Of a DNA stretch of 64,000 nt, positions 62,528 to 64,000 are shown in pieces (positions within the stretch are counted from its first letter, which is position 1; every line of letters begins with the position of its first letter). The translations under genes were made by a program, and so were the position numbers. Below the pieces are notes generated by a model. That model saw only the letters and a list, made by a program, of their open reading frames with translations, did no database searches and had not been told where the DNA came from. This DNA comes from Candidatus Campylobacter infans (GTDB taxonomy: Bacteria > Campylobacterota > Campylobacteria > Campylobacterales > Campylobacteraceae), in NCBI GenBank assembly GCA_009827235.1, contig SPMW01000002.1, positions 55,444 to 119,443 on the forward strand. The letters run 5' to 3'.

Positions 62528-64000
62528 ATGAAAAAAATTTTATTATTTTTATTTATTTTAAATAGTATTGTTTATGCTGTTGGTGCTCGACCTGATAATA
62601 TTGCTTTGCCTGAAACTTTATCAAAATGTATAAATAAATTTAAAAATAGAACAATAGAAGTTATTCATAAAACTAGTGAAGTTACTTCTATTTTTAAGGG
62701 TCGTCCTTTCCAAAGCAATAATGATACATTTGCATATTATATTCTTTTTGCTAATCGATATTTTTATGCGAATTTTGATACTAGTATTCCTTCAAATCCT
62801 TGGGGCATAACTTTTGATAGTATAAATTCTCTTAGATGTTTGCCCCTTTCTTATGATTATAATAATGTAGTTAATCAACTTGCTTGTTTTGAAGAAAATG
62901 AATTTACTCTAGCTGCTTATAGTGATAATGTTTGTACTGTTTTTACTTCATATTTTTACGAAAATGCTTCTTCTGGCACGCCTACTTTGCCAGATTGGAG
63001 TATAAAAGATAAGTCTTATTATAAATCAGATTATACAGTAAATCTTGTTGGCTTAGGTATTCCTCAAAATAGATCTGGATTGTATGGTGGTTATTCAAAT
63101 TTCTTAGCTTCTGATGCTAATGAAAATGCATATAATTTTACTTTTTTATTTACTGGTTGTTCTTTACCTAATAAAATTAATACTGACACTGGCGAATGCG
63201 TTCCAAATTGTGATGAGTCCAAAGGGTTTTTTTGGTCGCAAAATTTAAATCAATGTGTAGATAGTTGCGAAACTATTACAAATAGAGTAGATCGTTTTAA
63301 ATGTTATTGTAAAACTATTAATAATAGTGATTATATCGGGCATTCTATTGGCGATGGTTTAAAATCTTTTGCTAGCGGTTCGTGCGTTCAAGGTCCTAAT
63401 GGTCTTAATTGTGGTTCTATTGAAGTTGTGAATTGGCAGTATAAAGATTGGGGTTCTAAAAATGTTCCTAACGAGTATTTAAACTCATCATCTTGTGTTT
63501 TACAATGCGGTAATGGCAATATTGTGTTTGATCATAAGCTTTGGCTAGATAGCACGAAAAATCCTTCTACTCTTTCTGGTATTGACAAAATTTGCTTAAC
63601 TAATGATAAGGTTGAATCTAATTTGCCTGATTTTGACAAAGAAGAAGACCCTGATAATTGTGATAGCCTTGCTACCAAAGCAAAAATTTATGAATATACT
63701 TCAAGATTAAACGCTAATCCAAATGATATTTATGCCCGTAAAGGTGCTGAAATTTTAAATACTCAATGTAACGCAGGTATAACAATACCTGAAATATCTA
63801 ATCCTGGCGGTGGTGGCTCTGGCGGCGATGGCTCTGGCGGCGATGGCTCTGGCGGCTCAGGCTCTGGCGGCGATGGCTCTGGTGGCTCAGGCTCTGGCGG
63901 TGATGGCTCTGGCGGTGGTGGCTCTGGCGGCGATGGCTCTGGTGGCTCAGGCTCTGGCGGTGGTGGCTCTGGGGCGATGGTTCTGGCGGTGGTTGCTCTT
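62528..64000 (+). CDS. pIII-like minor coat/adsorption protein (partial, with apparent frameshift near the end)
   Basis: The frame is open to the window end, 491 codons. A signal peptide (MKKILLFLFILNSIVYA) is followed by a Cys-rich extracellular domain of about 400 residues (for example FTGCSLPNKINTDTGECVPN, and CDESKGFF). From about residue 426 a linker of repeated Gly/Ser/Asp begins. Secreted N-domains plus a Gly-rich linker are typical of pIII, which binds the host pilus and Tol proteins. Near 63972 one base seems to be missing from a repeat (GGGGCG instead of GGCGGCG), shifting the frame to AMVLAVVAL. The membrane-anchor domain would lie beyond the window. Confidence 0.75.
   Translation, partial: MKKILLFLFILNSIVYAVGARPDNIALPETLSKCINKFKNRTIEVIHKTSEVTSIFKGRPFQSNNDTFAYYILFANRYFYANFDTSIPSNPWGITFDSINSLRCLPLSYDYNNVVNQLACFEENEFTLAAYSDNVCTVFTSYFYENASSGTPTLPDWSIKDKSYYKSDYTVNLVGLGIPQNRSGLYGGYSNFLASDANENAYNFTFLFTGCSLPNKINTDTGECVPNCDESKGFFWSQNLNQCVDSCETITNRVDRFKCYCKTINNSDYIGHSIGDGLKSFASGSCVQGPNGLNCGSIEVVNWQYKDWGSKNVPNEYLNSSSCVLQCGNGNIVFDHKLWLDSTKNPSTLSGIDKICLTNDKVESNLPDFDKEEDPDNCDSLATKAKIYEYTSRLNANPNDIYARKGAEILNTQCNAGITIPEISNPGGGGSGGDGSGGDGSGGSGSGGDGSGGSGSGGDGSGGGGSGGDGSGGSGSGGGGSGAMVLAVVAL
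63803..64000 (+). repeat. Gly/Ser/Asp codon repeat in the pIII-like gene
   Basis: GGCTCTGGCGGCGATGGC-type units and GGCTCAGGC variants repeat without a break. Units of six residues (G-S-G-G-D/G/S-G) alternate irregularly. The GC-rich stretch stands in sharp contrast to the AT-rich phage genes and is prone to slippage. Confidence 0.85.

Larger units (their letters stand above)
59507..64000. mobile_element. Inovirus (filamentous phage) prophage, left part
   Basis: The region starts at the tRNA-Ser fragment and continues past the window end. In order it holds a nuclease and HTH regulator (minus strand), then on the plus strand a candidate ssDNA-binding protein, a major coat protein with signal peptide and single helix, several one-helix mini-proteins and a pIII-like protein with a Gly-rich linker. 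This is the replication/structure/adsorption order of filamentous phages. The ATPase (Zot/pI), replication initiator and right attachment site are outside the window. It is visibly more AT-rich than the chromosome except in the Gly repeat. Confidence 0.85.

Overview
The window comes from a Campylobacter-type genome (Campylobacterota, formerly Epsilonproteobacteria). It is AT-rich and densely coded, and it carries gene neighbourhoods I know from Campylobacter: flgH-pta; lolC-secA-lolA; ftsY, a thioredoxin lipoprotein, 5-formyl-THF cyclo-ligase and rny; cheX-fliN-fliO; tlyA-ribF-cmoA; purF-dapB; gltX beside a SurA-like chaperone; ppiD-ftsA-ftsZ; cmoB beside a Cj0977-like protein; and an MFS gene beside a FliK-like gene. 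Several promoters have the extended -10 form (T-rich stretch, then GCTATAAT) usual in this group. The species cannot be fixed from the window. All assignments come from reading the sequence and from memory of the families; no database search was run.

Layout. 1-6.9 kb: end of flgH, a short pta without ackA, two tandem pseudopilin genes, a GT39-like membrane protein and a PflB-like TPR protein. 6.9-15.3 kb: envelope genes (lolC, secA, lolA, lpxB), an orphan adenine methyltransferase, surE and a ThiF-like gene. 15.3-25.4 kb: flhX, ftsY, a thioredoxin lipoprotein, MTHFS, rny, the cheX-fliN-fliO flagellar set, pglE for N-glycan sugar synthesis, tlyA, ribF and cmoA. 25.6-36 kb: purF, dapB, gltX, SurA-like, moaA, a cytochrome c, pdxA, a phosphate permease and ppiD. 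36-40.5 kb: ftsA, ftsZ, cmoB and a Cj0977-like hot-dog protein. 40.7-45 kb: a complete type I secretion operon (ABC, adaptor, TolC) with no substrate gene in view. 45-52.5 kb: thiE, uppP, tRNA-Met, dsbI, argA-like, AtpZ-like, MFS, FliK-like and nitroreductase genes.

The accessory end. 52.7-59 kb holds a complete type I restriction-modification operon (hsdM, a 46-codon ORF, hsdS, hsdR). After it come a perfect 36-bp palindrome, the N-terminal scrap of a tyrosine integrase, and a 27-nt 3' fragment of a serine-type tRNA gene. From that fragment to the window end runs the left part of a filamentous phage (inovirus) prophage. It shows a membrane-anchored Mrr-like nuclease plus an HTH regulator on the minus strand. 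On the plus strand it shows a candidate ssDNA-binding protein, a major coat protein with signal peptide and one TM helix, several tiny membrane proteins, and a pIII-like secreted protein with a long Gly/Ser/Asp linker that runs off the end. Morphogenesis ATPase (Zot/pI), replication initiator, integrase and the intact tRNA-Ser are not in view and are expected just beyond 64,000.

The most interesting part is 59.2-64 kb: a tRNA-Ser integration hotspot that seems to have been used at least twice and now holds an inovirus with a possible membrane-tethered nuclease defence or exclusion module at its edge.
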